Source: Acanthochlamys bracteata
Taxonomy: Eukaryota; Streptophyta; Magnoliopsida; Pandanales; Velloziaceae
DNA: 64,000 bases
Assembly (NCBI GenBank): GCA_019914995.1
Contig: CM034136.1
Coordinates: 1,813,270-1,877,269, forward strand
Direction: 5' to 3'
Each line of letters opens with the position of its first letter. Position 1 is the stretch's first letter. The notes under the pieces were generated by a model. It made no database searches. It was not told the DNA's origin and was given only the letters and a program-made list of their open reading frames with translations. A program made the position numbers and the translations under genes. Positions 36,376 to 49,227 of this stretch are shown piece by piece.

Positions 36376-39300
36376 TGTTTAATGTAGTCGTGGTTTTTGC
36401 TTCTGCTGCTTTGGTTTTGAAACAGTTAGTATAGAGAGTTTGCTCAAGTACTTCCAATAGCTTTAAAATAGCAACAACAGCTGCGGTATTGCTAGTGTTA
36501 TAGCTGAAAGACATCAGCAGTTGTGTAGGGGATCTCGCGAAGATGAAAGGAGAAGTGAACTGCAACAAGCGGGAGCAAAAATGAGGAAATTAAAGCCGGA
36601 AGGAAAAATGCTTAGGGAAGAGTCAAAATAAATGCTTGGAACTAGAGTTTGGCTGAAACTCGCTACCGTAACAAGAAATTAGAGTTTTCGGTATGTAAAT
36701 AAAATATATGAACTTGTTAAAATTTTAATTTTGACGAAGAAACTGAAATTCTAAAAAATTGAAACGCAGCCGTGCCTAACTTTTGGGCTTAATTAAAGCC
36801 TAATGTAAGCTCCGATTTTAGTGTAGTCCATATGAGGTTTGTCTACTTCATCTTTTTAGGTAGTGTATACTCCTCTTCCTCTTTCTAAGACATTGAAATT
36901 GGTCCATGTGTTAATTAATTTTATTTACTTTTTATATTTCAGCATATAGCATCATCACGAACTTAATTGCATTCTAGTGTAAGGGTAAATTGGTGCAGGT
37001 TATTTCGGAAAAAGAAGATAATATGATTTTCAATTTTAGTTCGTAAAATCAAGATAATATGGTTGCAAATATATATGAACAAGATAGCGGTACAATTGGT
37101 ATTATGCGTTGTGCCGCTGTGTTTTAGTTCAAACCGTTCTGATCCCGAATCTAATGGTCTACATATGCGTGGGTGATTTATACAATTTCAGATTCAATTT
37201 TACGGTTCGACTATTTGGGCCCAAATGCATTGTTATACATGTTTGTTTTGTAGAGGTCATAAAAGATCGCATAGAGTTGCACTATATCGAACAATGTAAA
37301 ATTAATAGCAATATTTGTGAATTCTTTCAAATATATTATATTCCGACTGAAATAGTGACATTTTATTTAAAAGATATCAGTTCGAGTCCTAGTGAGAGAA
37401 CATACTTTTAGATTTTTTAAAATTTATTCTAGATTAGATCGTACATGATCATACTAAATCACGCTCGTACTAGGGTCTGATATGGATGTACCCCGTGCGA
37501 TGCAGTGCAATCAGTGTTGGACGTATTGGATCGCACATAGTCACACTTGGTTTTAATAAGATTATAACATATATGTTGCGATCCGTGTTGGTCACACTGG
37601 GTCGTGTAGAGTCACATTTGGTTCAAATACGGTTAGAACCATGTACGACCCGTGTTGGTTGCTTGGGTCGCATATACTCGCACTCAAAGTTGTCAAAATT
37701 AAAATTTTATATAGAATCTTTCAACTTGAGTATGATCGCAAAATTATAATTTAAAGATAAGATTGCAAGAATTTATATACAGCTAAATTTTATATAAAAT
37801 TTTTTCTAATACCATTACATAATCTTTTATAAAAGTTTTGAATACTTTACAATTTTTTTAATACATTTGCAAAATTTAAAAAAATCTTTTTGAATTTATA
37901 AAAAGTCCTCTATATTTTTGAAAATACCTCTCAAATGATACTTTAGAAGAAAACCGTCTTAAATTTTATAGAAAGCTCCCTGAAACTTTATGAAAACCCA
38001 CTTAAATTTTAGTTAATTATAAATAAACCTCTCAAAAGTGAAATCGTATAAAACTGTAAAAATCGTGATTTATCGCTTTTACGATTAAATTTGCGATCTG
38101 GGTAGATTTTACTCAAAAATAGTTTTACTTGAAATATGATTGTGTTGTTGACGTAAGATTATAAAATCATAGCATTTTAAGATTTGAAACAATATTTTGA
38201 TAATTTTGTTCGCACTTTGTGCTCGGGTCTAAATTGGGCATTGGTTCTTGTTCTGGCCCATGGAAATTATTAAAACCCAAATGAGAAGAATAATAGAATC
38301 AAGTTCAAACATCTTCATCGCCCACAGGATTCAATCGAATCTATAGTCTGTGTCTTAGCAACAAAAGCTCCTCATTGTGTAAGCATCGAGTTCTTTTCAA
38401 ATCAAATTCTTCTTCGGTTAGAATATGTGAAAAGATCGCGGCTCAATCTCCTCTTCAAAACTTGCTTTGCTTGATGGATTCTGTAGAGAATCGCAAAAGT
38501 TCTCAGATAACTAGGCGAGTTTCTCTCTGCACTTGGATAGGAGTAAAAGCACAATTATGTCTTCCTTCTTTATTAGTTTTCTTTTTCAGCAATAATTCGT
38601 ACTAGATTTAGATTTTAGTATAAATAAAGTTCATCAGAGAATAGAGGAGTGGGAGCTCAACCATAGCCAAGATTGGGGCATCAGGTCAGAAAAAGCAGAA
38701 AGCACTGTAACGATTCCAGAGCTACTACTATAAGAAAAAATGAAGCTACTGCAGAGAAGCAGATTAGCATAGATTTACTTTCTTAAACTATATGAATAAC
38801 TAAATCACTACTGGAATATTGACGAAACCCTAATTTAATTTGAGTGGATTTTAGAATGCGTGTGATGGATGATTGTTGAATTTATTCTGAGTTATTAATA
38901 TTTATGTGAATTATAGTTCAGATGTTAATTTGATGTTTGAAATATTTTTCTGATTTTATTTGAGAGGACTAATAGTAACAATTTAAGAGCCTAGAATCAA
39001 TTAATATAATATCATGTTTTCTGGATTAAAGTCAACACAATTGCATTATTTGTGATTTCACAAATATTAATACATCTTTGCTTGGATTCTAAATTGTCCA
39101 AAGTTGGAGTAAGAAAATTAACTGGACTAAAGTTAGGATTTTATTGAAACTCCAACATAATGATTGGACCAAAAATATTACATATAAAATTTTCACAGCA
39201 ATCAATAATATTAATCACACTTGCTTAAGAATTTACGCAAATGACAGTAGTAGTGGATTTTAAAACTCTACTTATTTATAACAACTGTTTTCTAAAAAAT

Positions 39301-40870
39301 TCACAGCTAGTTTATTTAATTTTGATTTTCATACATATTCCAAAATAAACATTCTATCAATCTATTATATATTCAGTAAGAATATTTTGAATTATAGTTA
39401 ACATCAGTCCTTATAGATCAAATCTATTATTTGCTATATGATAGACGATAATTGTGTAATTGCGAGATAAATTAGAATATAGTTAGTATAATTCCTTTTA
39501 AGTGGCTCTATTCACATAACATTCTATCTCTGCCATCTTCAATATGTGTGCCAAGTTCAACAGTAAACAAATTAAGATCTTCAACAACCTCTATCTTCTT
39601 CTTAAGATCAAAATGAAATGAACATCTCACAACATATATTTCTGATTCATAAAATATCATGTTTATAGTAACAAAGATGCAACGAGACGAAGGATGATTT
39701 AATATAACTTTTCTTAAGCAAACTATAACAAAAAATATGCACATCAAAACAAATGGAGTTAATATATTCCGTTACGTTTTCTACAGATGTGCTAATGCAA
39801 TAGATACAAAAGCTTGAAATGCAAGCAACAGGACAAAGGATATAGTCATAAATATAAACTCAAGAGTATTCGAAAAAGTTAAAATTTTTTAGATGGTGAT
39901 TAATTAAATAAAAATATAAAATTTTTCAAAATTTGAGCTCCAAATAATATAGCGCAAGTAGTTTATAAGATATTTCAGTTTTTCTTTTCAGCCACCTCAT
40001 TCTGTTTTGATGTTTTTAAATATGTGGTTTAATTAATATTGCCTATTTTTGAAGATGAAAATCATTACTTTTATTGTCACTTTCGGATCCATAATTGTTT
40101 TTTTAATTAATTAATACGATTTAGGTAATTTAGGCCTCTCTCTTAATACCATGCATAATAATCTTTTGTGTTTGGATATAGTGAACCAAAAGTATGTATA
40201 TATTAGAAGAATGCAATTAAATTGTTCAGAAATTTGTCGAATAGATAATAGGTTATTTGATCGAGCAATTCATAGAGTCTTGTGAGTTCAAATGTTGAAG
40301 TCGGCCAAATCGGTTGCAACCTATCGAGCAGGTAACGGCGTTAAACAATTACGCTAGCGAGAAGATGAAACCCGGTAGCAACAGTAAGAAGAAAAAAATC
40401 TGATGGGGGTATGCGGTGGTGATCTTCTTTTATTTTTTCCAATTCCGGCCAATCGATCAGATGTCTAGATTGATCTAGTCAGATCTTACCTTTGCAATCT
40501 TTTTTACACAACGGTGAATGATATTGTCCAAGTTTGACCATTGTAGTTATTTTTGTTTATGAAGGCGGCGAACAAATTTAGAATTTTCTAATACTCTGAT
40601 ACCACGACGAAAGTCTATTCAATCTTATTTAACTAGGCGTATTTTATGTAAAAATACATATACATATAGGGGTATGGATTTTAGTAGATAACTAAAGTTC
40701 TAATGCAACAAACAATTAATTAAATCTTCAATGAAACTAACTTGTTTATATTAAGTCAAGCCAATGTCAAAAAGAGATGATAATCTGACACTTTTTTATT
40801 AGTGTAAATTATATTATTTTTTAATAAAAAATATTATAAGGTAATGAAGTAAATGCACATAGTAGTTAGT
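36376..40870. other. Intergenic DNA with transposon debris
   Basis: At 36380-36700 the sequence is more balanced and may be captured gene or element interior. The region 37430-37690 repeats GTGTTGG-, GGGTCGTG- and TCGCAC-type words and continues into AAGTTGTCAAAATT at 37687, an end like that of the MULE-type element at 16562. At 38300-38640 there is possible transcribed sequence with no recognised family. At 38807 CACTACTGGAATATTGACG resembles a CACTA terminus but has no partner. No gene is supported. Confidence 0.4.
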
Positions 40871-40879
40871 GGAAATAGA

Positions 40880-41420
40880 TTGTGTTAGGTTTTTCCTATA
40901 AGATTAACTCAAGAGGGGAGGGGTGAATTGAGTTAGTTTATAAAAATTTTCGTCAAGTTTAGTTATCCTACTGGTAGCAGGCTTACAGCCGGCTGTGTCA
41001 AGTCTGTAACCTACAGACAGAGAGAGTTATAGTATTTACTGACATATATAAAAAGATAGTACTCAGAAAATTTAACGTGGTTCGGTAAAATCTCTTTGCC
41101 TACATCCACGGTCGCTCTATCACCAGAGCCAAAGCTTCACTAAACCTTTAATAAGCTACAAATACACCTAGAGGAAAGTGCTTCACCAAGCACACTTACT
41201 CTACCGGGTTTCTTCGCCAAGACAACCCCTAACAGCCTACTGGACACACCTGTCCCCCTGGCTGATTTGCTAGCTCTATTACAAGGTCTAAGAGCTTACA
41301 CCAAGCTCCACCTGAGCTTCCTTTTTCGGTGCATGCAGCACCACCTTCACAACTGTCAGTAAGAGGTTACAAGAAAATAAACCAAGATTGAGCACAGGAT
41401 CTATCTCATGAATGTTAAGT
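40880..41420. mobile_element. LTR-like fragment of a Ty1/copia retrotransposon
   Basis: The sequence begins TGTGTTAGGTTTTTCC, then reads CAAGAGGGGAGGGGTGAATT and later AACGTGGTTCGGTAAAATC with TGCCTACATCCACGG. These words are characteristic of plant copia LTRs and their flanks. A minus-strand copia gag relic lies further right at 42600-43130. No paired LTR was found, so limits are approximate. Confidence 0.5.
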
Positions 41421-41639
41421 GTTCATGATGTGATTCAGATGAGATGATCGGAGAGGTTGCTGAGAGAGATTTCTTTAGTATGATTGGCAGCAAGATTTGT
41501 TTGTGTGTAGTAGAGTTCGTGACCAGCAGCAGGATATTTTTGTGTAGAGTGGTAGAGTTCTTATATATCTCTGTTTTGTTTGGATTTTCTCTACTTCTAT
41601 TTTCTTATGTTCTCTCTCTGTTTTCTAAAAACTTTTATA

Positions 41640-41965
41640 TAAAATTTGTCAGTACGTAAAATTTTGCCAGATTACTTTTTTAAAATTTGATTTTACAATC
41701 TTAATCAAACGGAAATATATTAACTAAAATTCTGATTATGACAACCTTGATCTAAAGGGCCTTATTAGGAGTAGTAGTTTGGGTTGGTTCATGGGTCGGT
41801 TTCGAATCATTTCATTTAATAACTGAGTCAAATTTATTGAGCCCTAAGCTAAATTATGAGCTCATACGGATTAAAATTATCAATTATAACTTAATCTATT
41901 TAATAATCGGATCAAATTCGCATTGGTCTATTTAATAATTAAAATTATAATTATCTTTCTACACT
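41640..41965. repeat. Fragments of MULE-type and hAT-type repeats
   Basis: At about 41640-41760 the end GATTATGACAACCTTGA matches the right terminus of the MULE-type element at 16562-17224. At 41780-41960 the words GGTCGGTTTCGAATC, GAGTCAAATTTATTGA and AATAATCGGATCAAATTCG match the interior of the hAT-like elements at 23625 and 26978. Both are truncated. Confidence 0.45.
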
Positions 41966-42599
41966 TGCAAACATGAGTAAAACTATAAAATTAGTTGGAA
42001 TGAATATTATACGCTGTTCTTAATTAAGAGATATGGTGACTGTCTGTCTACTTTTCGGCTTAAGACATTATTTAGTTTCTCAAGTTTAGCGGTTTTCCTT
42101 ATCAGATCTATATTGGTTGAGTACTCATAGTAGCTCTATCACTTATGAGCTTACCAGCCTCACATTCATCTAACTTGACATGAAGTTTCTCATTTAATTG
42201 AATCAACTGTTTATTTCAATATGCAATGCACATAATTTAGTATTCATATGGTCATAATTAGTATGCATAGTATCCTTGATGGCATTAGTCTTATTTTTAA
42301 GGACAATTTTTAGTGTAAATACTTCTTTCTTTAAACATTCATTTTCTTCCTTAAAATTACGCATGCAAATTTCTTATGGCCAATTTTAGGATGTAAGTAT
42401 TTTCTATATAATTTATCGATATATCTTGCAATTCTTCATTACAGTCATCAAATTCAGTGGAGCTTACCTAATCTGATCCATCACAGTCAACCATTAGATA
42501 TAGGTTGACTCTTCATTTTTATCTAGCTCAGTTTGGCTATCTTCTAATGAGTTTTCATCCTCATACTCCAGATAGCCATTTCTTTCTTTCTTCTTATGT

Positions 42600-43130
42600 C
42601 TTTAATTCTAAATTTCTACAACAAAGAACACTAAGCTCTAAAGTGTCCAGATTTATTGTAGTTGTATCAGTTGGTGTCTTGTTTGTCTTCTCCTTTATTG
42701 TTTCTTCCGTATCTTGTTCTTTTTCTAAAATTGTTTCTTCAAACAATCTGAATTTTTTGGTTAGCAATGCAATATTAATATCTTTATCAGAAAAGTGATC
42801 ACTTATCTATTAATCATTCATTTTCGATGTGATCTTTTGGTACGTTTGTTAGTCTTTTTCAAGGATGAATTTAGCCATTAGCTTACCAATCAGTTCATCA
42901 AGAGTCATTTGTGGAAAGTTATTTGCAAATCTTTCCATTGCACTCTTTCGATCAACAGTAAATTTTGAAATTATTTTCATTGCTGTCTTAAAGCTCCCCA
43001 TCATTGATGGTGTTGTTGAAAATATCCAGTAGTTTTTTATTTGACCCATAATTTTATTTAACTAATCTGGTGCAATATTTTTCATTAGCATTTAAATGCA
43101 CTAGTTAAGAAAATTCACAACTCCCGCCTA
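42600..43130 (-). pseudogene. Ty1/copia gag relic
   Basis: On the minus strand 42849-43049 reads FANNFPQMTLDELIGKLMAK, which resembles the end of the copia gag (UBN2-type) domain. Near 42606-42664 a frame with stops reads YNYNKSGHFRA and then C, a decayed CCHC zinc knuckle in which the first two cysteines have become tyrosines. Stops and frameshifts are present, and no integrase or reverse transcriptase is visible. Confidence 0.55.
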
Positions 43131-44084
43131 ACTACTGCACACTTATTTCAGTTGACATAACTCTTTCATTTGATGTTGACCCCAGCAATTTTATCTTACT
43201 TTCTGACTTGGAATTGAATTCGATGGTGAATCTCTTTTATAAATTCGTTGTTAATTTTTCCAATTGTATTGAGATAATCGTACTAACATTTATAATTTGA
43301 TTTGTGTGATCTTCTCTAATAATGTAATCATTCTGAATCTTGAGCTATTAATAAAGAATTTTACATATAAATAGCAACCAGATAGCTGATTGTTTGATAG
43401 TTGTCTGTAGATAGCAACTAAAAATTGTTTAGTTTATTCTAAATCATCAAATATAATTTTTGATTATTATATCATCAAAATTAATATTGGAGTTCTAACA
43501 ATTAGCAACTCCTTGAATGTCCGTTTTAACTTGCACTATACCAAATTGATTGATGACTTCCATTCAGCCTGATTTTCGTCCAATGCGCTATCATTTTATG
43601 CTTCTCAACTCTGATTGATTGTCCAACATCAACTGCTTCTTTGGATCTTAGAATATCATGTTGCCTTTCATTAGCTATGTCGTGACTTCTCGATGTTTTC
43701 GACTCGTGTTCGCCGTCATATCACCATTATTCCAATTGTTAATTGGCTTATACTGGATCAACCGGATCGTATTGGTCAAAATGATCCAGTCTCCAGTAAT
43801 ACTAAATTCAATTCCGATTTAGGGTTGAGTTCGAATTTGGTTCATAGATCTGGTCGAAATTTGGTGCACCTAAAGTCTGGCTGATTCGACCGGTTTGAAA
43901 ACTTGGAACATTTTGGTACAATGTTAAAACTTCAAATGATGCAGCATTTATTACTTTGTTTATTATTGTCCACCGGACTAATTCCAGCGACTGCGCGCAT
44001 TATCACAACATCAAGTCGCAGTAGAGTTAATAAAGCAACGACAAAGCATTAAAAGGATCAGCAGTTTTTTAGATGATGCAAATT
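43131..44084. other. Intergenic region
   Basis: No recognised gene is present. The stretch 43700-43880 contains TTGGTCAAAATGATCCAG-type words like those in the hAT-like repeats and may be repeat-derived. The part next to 44085 is the 3' flank of the minus-strand gene. Confidence 0.4.
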
Positions 44085-45612
44085 TCACAAACCCCTACGG
44101 AAAGTTGACGTGAAGTTGAAGTTCTGGCAAGTAGTTCTGATCCCGAACAACGTCCCCGGCGTGAACCCGAACCTCGACTTCGCCAAATCAAACACCACCA
44201 AGTTGTTCTCCATCTGAAACCCACCGACCGCCACCCCGTGCTCCGCCTTCGGTCCGCCGTTAACGAATGCTAAGCACGCCGTCCCTGGCCCTACATCAAC
44301 CATCGAGTTTGCTCCGAAGAATGTCCAGTTCTTCCCGGCGAGAATGAAATCTATCTGTGCTACTGGGTAACCGAGACGAGTTGAGCCGAGGTTGGTCGTG
44401 TTCAGGCAAAGGTCGAAGGGCTTCACCTTCGGTGCGTGTTGGTATCCTTTGACGGCGAGGGCAAAGGTTTGCAGGAACGGACGGTAGACGTCAGTGCGGA
44501 GAGTGGTGTAGGGTTTGGTCGGGTCGAGTGTAACGCCGCCGTGGCCGAGAGAATCGAAGTCTAGGAGACGAGCGGGGAAGCTGACGGATTTGAAGTTGAC
44601 GGCAATCCCGCGGAGGTTGATGTAGTAGTAGTCTGGGTTGAGTGGGTTTTTAAGTAACGGAGTGTAGGAGAGCAGGCCGGAAATTTCGACCGGCGGTGCT
44701 GCTAGAAGGTAGAACGGCGGCGATCTAAAAATTACTCGCAAACAATATATGCTAGCACATGTTAGAAGAAAGAAGCTATCAAATATAATTTTGCTTTTCA
44801 AAATTGTAAAAGCTATGAGTTACAAAAGAAAGTGCATTGAATCTTTTTTTTTTTTTTTTAACTTAGTTTTGAAAGAAGCCAAAGAACAACTTAAAAGCTA
44901 GAATTATGGCACTAGAATGCTTTCTTCTTCTAGAAACAAAAAATAATTGATATACCGACCCGAAGAATGCAACACCAGGTTGAACGCCGTCGCCGCCAGA
45001 GCTTGGCAAGCATAAAGCAAACTGCGACGCCAACTTCAACTTGGCAGCAAGCATCGGCGCTAGGGCGACCTTGGAACGTGCAAGCCCTGCCACACCCGCA
45101 AAAACCTTCAGCTGTAGTCCTCGGAGAAGTTTCACCGGAGCACAACCGGACACTACGCCTTCAACAGTAAACACGGCGGTCGGGTTACGCCCGTCGGTCG
45201 AGTTGAGTTCAATATCGGTAAGCGTAAGATCACCGGAAGCACAAGTTTTTAAGACATTGTTCGCCATGGAAACCGAGCAAACGCATGACGACTTTTTCGG
45301 AGGATTTTTCTTGATCGGCGGAGGACAGTACGACTGCCGGAACGAGTTAGCGGAGGTGCAGGTTGAAGCATTACATGGGACAGTTAAGTGATTTCGGTTG
45401 CAAGCAGACCATGAGAATGGTGATTTGAGATCGATTACGAAAGATTTCCGTGGATCGTTTAAAGCGATGCTGTAGAGCTTTGTTGTTGGATCTTTCGTTA
45501 CCGGAGCAACTAAGGCGTGAGGACGAACTACGAGAGCTGTAGTGAAGCAACAGAGTGAAAGAATCACGAAGGAGGAGGTTAGAAGAAGGTTGGGAATTGC
45601 AGTAGTGGCCAT
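44085..45612 (-). CDS. EDGP / basic 7S globulin-like protein (TAXI-type, inactive aspartic protease fold)
   Basis: Exon 1 (44960-45612) and exon 2 (44085-44724) join in phase across a GT/AG intron of 235 bp (FFG/S) to give 430 aa, the usual size of this family. The start at 45612 places a signal peptide (MATTAIPNLLLTSSF, then hydrophobic residues) at the N-terminus; an upstream in-frame ATG would spoil it. TAXI_N features include SWSACNRNHLTVPCNASTC and the paired cysteines KKSSCVCSV. TAXI_C features include YYYINLRGIAVN, PYTTLRTDVYRPF and the tail NLVVFDLAKSRFGF. Neither catalytic D-T/S-G triad is kept: FVIDLKSP stands at the first site and TLDPTKPYTTL at the second. Relatives are secreted inhibitors of microbial xylanases or endoglucanases, or wall proteins; inhibitor activity here is inferred. 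Most relatives lack introns. Confidence 0.9.
44725..44959 (-). other. Intron in the EDGP-like gene
   Basis: The 235-bp segment starts GTCGGTATATC and ends TTTTTAG on the minus strand. It is AT-rich with a long T/A run, and its removal restores the family sequence FFGSPPFYLL. The flanking exon bases carry a short repeat (GGGTCG and AGATCG). Only this donor and acceptor pair keeps the frame. Confidence 0.8.
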
Positions 45613-46339
45613 TTTTCTTTCCTCTGCGAAGGTTTTGAGGTGAGATGTTGCAAGCCAAGAGAGAATATATTTCATATAATGTATCATTTATTAATTGGGC
45701 CTTACCGTCTTAGACTTTGAAGTTTGTAAAAAATTGAATACGTGCAGCCCACGGTGAATTATGAATATAAGTTCGTTTTCTCGAGGTAGATTTGGTTTAG
45801 TTTATGGAGTGCTCGTTTGATGTCGCTTATTAAAGTACTTAAATATTTTAAATTGAATATTTTATTTTTTAATAAATTTTGTATAATTAAAAATATAAAT
45901 AAATTATATAGTATTAATTATATATAAATATTACTATTATCTTTTTAAAAAATAATATCATATTTTAAAAGTTCAAACTACGTTTTTAAAAAATTTATTA
46001 TTTTAAACAACTTTAAACGATTCCGAAGATAAGCGGATGGTTTTTGTTTCTATAGAATATTTGAACTCTTTATCATTATGGCATGAAATAACTTAAGAAA
46101 TAAACTTTTCCAAAAAATATTTAAAAGGTTTATTTATAAATTTATAAAAAAATTATCTGTATAACTGTTTTATAAATTATAATGTAATGCAGTTTTCTAA
46201 AATTAAAAAAATAAGGTATTATGAAAAAATTTTGAGCCTGAAAATTTTATAAAAGTTGAATAAGTTACCTAAAATATGATTTTAATTATAGTGAGGATGA
46301 GGTGTGACTTTTTGGACTCTATATATTCTTTTGTAGTTG
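45613..46339. other. Promoter side of the EDGP-like gene and AT-rich DNA
   Basis: On the minus strand TTATATGAAATATATTC lies about 45-60 bp upstream of the ATG and could serve as a TATA region. GGCCCAAT at about 45696-45703 resembles a plant site II element. The rest (45830-46250) is A/T-rich without a gene. Confidence 0.35.
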
Positions 46340-49227
46340 TTTATGACCATAGACTTCATGCATGTTCTAGCGTAGATCTTTTGTAAGAATTTTCTAAATC
46401 AATATTTTTGTTCGTCCGATCAAATTAATATCTACCTTTCATTTATGAGGTAGACGGGTGCGTTTAGAATTATTTATAAAATAGAATTTTTTTAAAATAA
46501 AAAAAATTTTTTTTTTGAAAAATGAATTTTATTTTTAAAAAAATAAAAATATGCAATAAAAAAATTTTATTACATAAAATTTTTTTATACTATTTAAATT
46601 TTTAAATAAATTTTCTAAATAGTTATAAATTATATATTAAAAATGTGAAATGAGCAATTGAAAAGAAATGTTGAGGAAAAGCTAAACCAAACGTCCCCAC
46701 AGTATGTATGAATAGGAGGGCAAAATTTTTATTTGGAATCAATAAGTAAAAATTTTGCAATAAAATTGAGTGCTAATAAAGAATTTTTTTTATATTCATA
46801 TCAAGTATGCTTCTTACTTCTATTCTTTCTCTCAAATCTATACAAGTTCCACGGCAATCTTTGATAAATATGTTGGAAAAAAGACTCACTTAGTTATAAT
46901 AGCTGTGACTAAGCGCCCACAAGCCAATACAAATTTTTAGGCCTATGATAAGTAAAGTTCTGCCAAATAAAAATAGCAAGCCGGAACGATGTTAATATCT
47001 ATGAAAGAATGAAGAGTGAAAAAAAGCTATCAAGAGTAGTACGCAACATAAAGAGAAGTCTATAGACGGTGGATGTGAATACAAAGCTTGATAAGGTTGA
47101 GCTAACCATGGCCGATCGAATTGATCAGTTCATAATGTATGACAAAGCATAGAGAAGCTCGAAAAGAGACGAGAATTATTTTGTGGAGAAGTAGTAGGCA
47201 CCTTAAATATGTGCTCCAATCAAGGTAAGGGACATAAATACTCTCTTTTTGGTGACATGGATGCTCTTAGGATAGAAAAGTCGCGACCCTTAAGGAAGAT
47301 GAAGTAGATTGGCTAATAAATTGAGGGATGTATGAGAAAACTGGACCTTTTGTAAGATGGTAGTCACAAACAGTGGAGTTACCGTTTTGCCCTCAATTCA
47401 GCTCCTTCGAATGTATAAGTTCTCAACCCAAAGCATGCAAGGAGATTAGAATGCAAGGAGATTTACAATTTTTTGTGTAGCTCTTTAGGAGGGCATCACG
47501 AAGGATGCAGGTAAAACCGATTATACCATTCTTTACCAGAGGATACCGCGATGGTATAGTGAAGTAGGGGGCATATCGAAATTGAGATTGAGACCTACAT
47601 AATTGCCACTTGTGATGAATTCAATGTGGAACTCAAAAAATAATTATATCCGGTTAATGCCGAGGACGAGACATGGGCAAATCTGTAGCGCTTGGCATAT
47701 CAGAATAGCATAAGAAACTATATAAAGAGATTTTGCGAAGTCGATGTTGGAGATACCGGACTTCCCAGAGAATTAGGCTCTCTTTATCTTTATGGGGGAA
47801 TTACAAATATGGATAAAATTGGAGATCCAACGTAGAGCACCTCAAGATCTCAATCTTGTCATTGTTGCAGTCGAATCTCTTATTAAATACGAGAAGTCCG
47901 AGAAGAACAAACTTCATAAGAACTTCGAGGATAACTGTGGGGGACAGGACCACCATTCCAAGGAGACATCACACAACTTGGTAAAGTCTAAAGGAGGCTC
48001 TAATAAAAGATAAGGAAGTAATGAAAAAATAGCCAAAGAAACAGTAAGCTTATTTAAAATACTTTCTTTGTAATGAACCAAATATAGCTAAGGAGTGCTC
48101 AAAACCAAATAAACTTTTCGCTTTGATTGAGATCATAGATAAGCCACAAGAGCAACACGAGTGGTAAGAATAGGCTCCTTACAACTCCTCTACTCTGATA
48201 AAACCAAATAAGATGTGCCGCTACGTGATGTGGTTGACCATATGTGATTACCAAACTTAATGAGCAAGGAGGTACGAGCCTTAGTGGATAAATGAGCTAC
48301 CTATAATTTTATTAAGAAGAATGAAGCTAAAAAATTTGGCATCAAGTACGAGTAGGATAAGGATGGCTTAAGGAGGTTAACTCGGAGCCTAGATAAGTTT
48401 AGGTGTTGCTCATGGGGCAAAGACTTCCATAGGTGAGTGGTACAGCCTTCGAACTTTTTCGCTGCGAACATGAATAATTATTCGATAGTTCTTATAGTGG
48501 AGTTCATAGATCACGTAAAATTCATGATGATCCCCTTTGCCCACTCTATTTGGATCTTGGATGAAGGGAATAGGTAAATAGTTTTATCGTATGAAGCAAA
48601 ATTTCAAACTAAGACTATTTGTGCTATGCAACTATGTGAAGAGTCCACCAAAAGATAGTTGTAGAGGTTACGTAGAAAAATTCCAACCTAAAAGAAATGA
48701 AGACTACCAAAGCCAACTACTGCAGCTCTTTATTGGATGGCCATCGAGTGTTAGACATTGAGGAGTTCTACCTCAAGTCCACACAACCGCGATACGGATA
48801 ATAGGTGGAGAAAAATGACACGATACGATTGTTTTGGCTTCTCTACCCATGCTTTTTGTCTATGTGAGATGCTATGTTGCTTGGGTAAAGTACCTTATTG
48901 CTATGGCAATGTGTTTTTTGTGAGAAAATGTATAGTATGGAAACACCTAGAATATTTTGATGCAAGTGTAGAGTAGCTAGAAATACTCTAGATAAGTTTG
49001 GATATTTTGAAAGGTGAAGATCTTTTGTAAGAACTTTTTCAACCAATGTTCTCTACAGTTCGATTAAATTAATCTCCACCGTCCATTGATACGGTGAAGT
49101 AAATATAAATAGGAGTGTAATGCCCTCAATAGAATCAACAAACAAAAGCTTTGCAACAAAATTGAGTGCTAATAAAGAGTTCTTTCCAAGCTCTCATCAA
49201 ATGCACTTCTTAAATATATATATATAT
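46340..49227 (+). mobile_element. Gag-protease-only Ty3/gypsy LTR retrotransposon relic
   Basis: Two LTR-like segments flank the body: about 46340-46865 and about 48940-49220. They share ATCTTTTGTAAGAA, GATCAAATTAATATCTACC or GATTAAATTAATCTCCACC, and AAAATTGAGTGCTAATAAAG in the same order. Between them a decayed gag frame reads LYPVNAEDETWANL (47644 on) and then WIKLEIQRRAPQDLNLVIVA near 47810. Further on lies a protease remnant (GATYNFIKKNEAKKFGIKYE type near 48290, then HVKFMMIPFAHSIWILDEGN near 48510). Stops break all frames. No reverse transcriptase or integrase is visible in the 1.9-kb body. The 5' LTR is split by a MITE, and the 3' LTR abuts the MULE at 49228. Confidence 0.7.
46456..46698. 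repeat. MITE inserted in the retrotransposon 5' LTR
   Basis: The block starts GGGTGCGTTTAGAATT and ends CTAAACCAAACGTCCCC, imperfect inverted ends like those at 2139 and 26238. It interrupts the 5' LTR at a point where the 3' LTR is continuous (TGATACGGTGAAGTAAATAT). The insertion therefore postdates the retrotransposon. No clear target duplication is seen. Confidence 0.6.

Noticed and set aside
37370-37400. CAGTTCGAGTCCTAGTG, resembling a tRNA T-arm or Pol III B box
   Set aside because: No cloverleaf, A box or acceptor stem can be placed around it.
38375-38605. 76-aa plus-strand frame near possible transcribed sequence
   Set aside because: No domain, no supporting exon and no recognisable similarity; the tail is low complexity.
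38807-38826. CACTACTGGAATATTGACG as the end of another CACTA element or the right end of the KEA-bearing one
   Set aside because: It is in the same orientation as a left end, lacks subterminal repeats and has no inverted partner nearby.
41444-41659. 71-aa plus-strand hydrophobic frame
   Set aside because: It falls within copia-like debris and T-rich DNA, with no family signature.
45041-45391. 116-aa plus-strand frame opposite the EDGP-like exon
   Set aside because: It is a shadow of the minus-strand coding exon, which carries the real domain.
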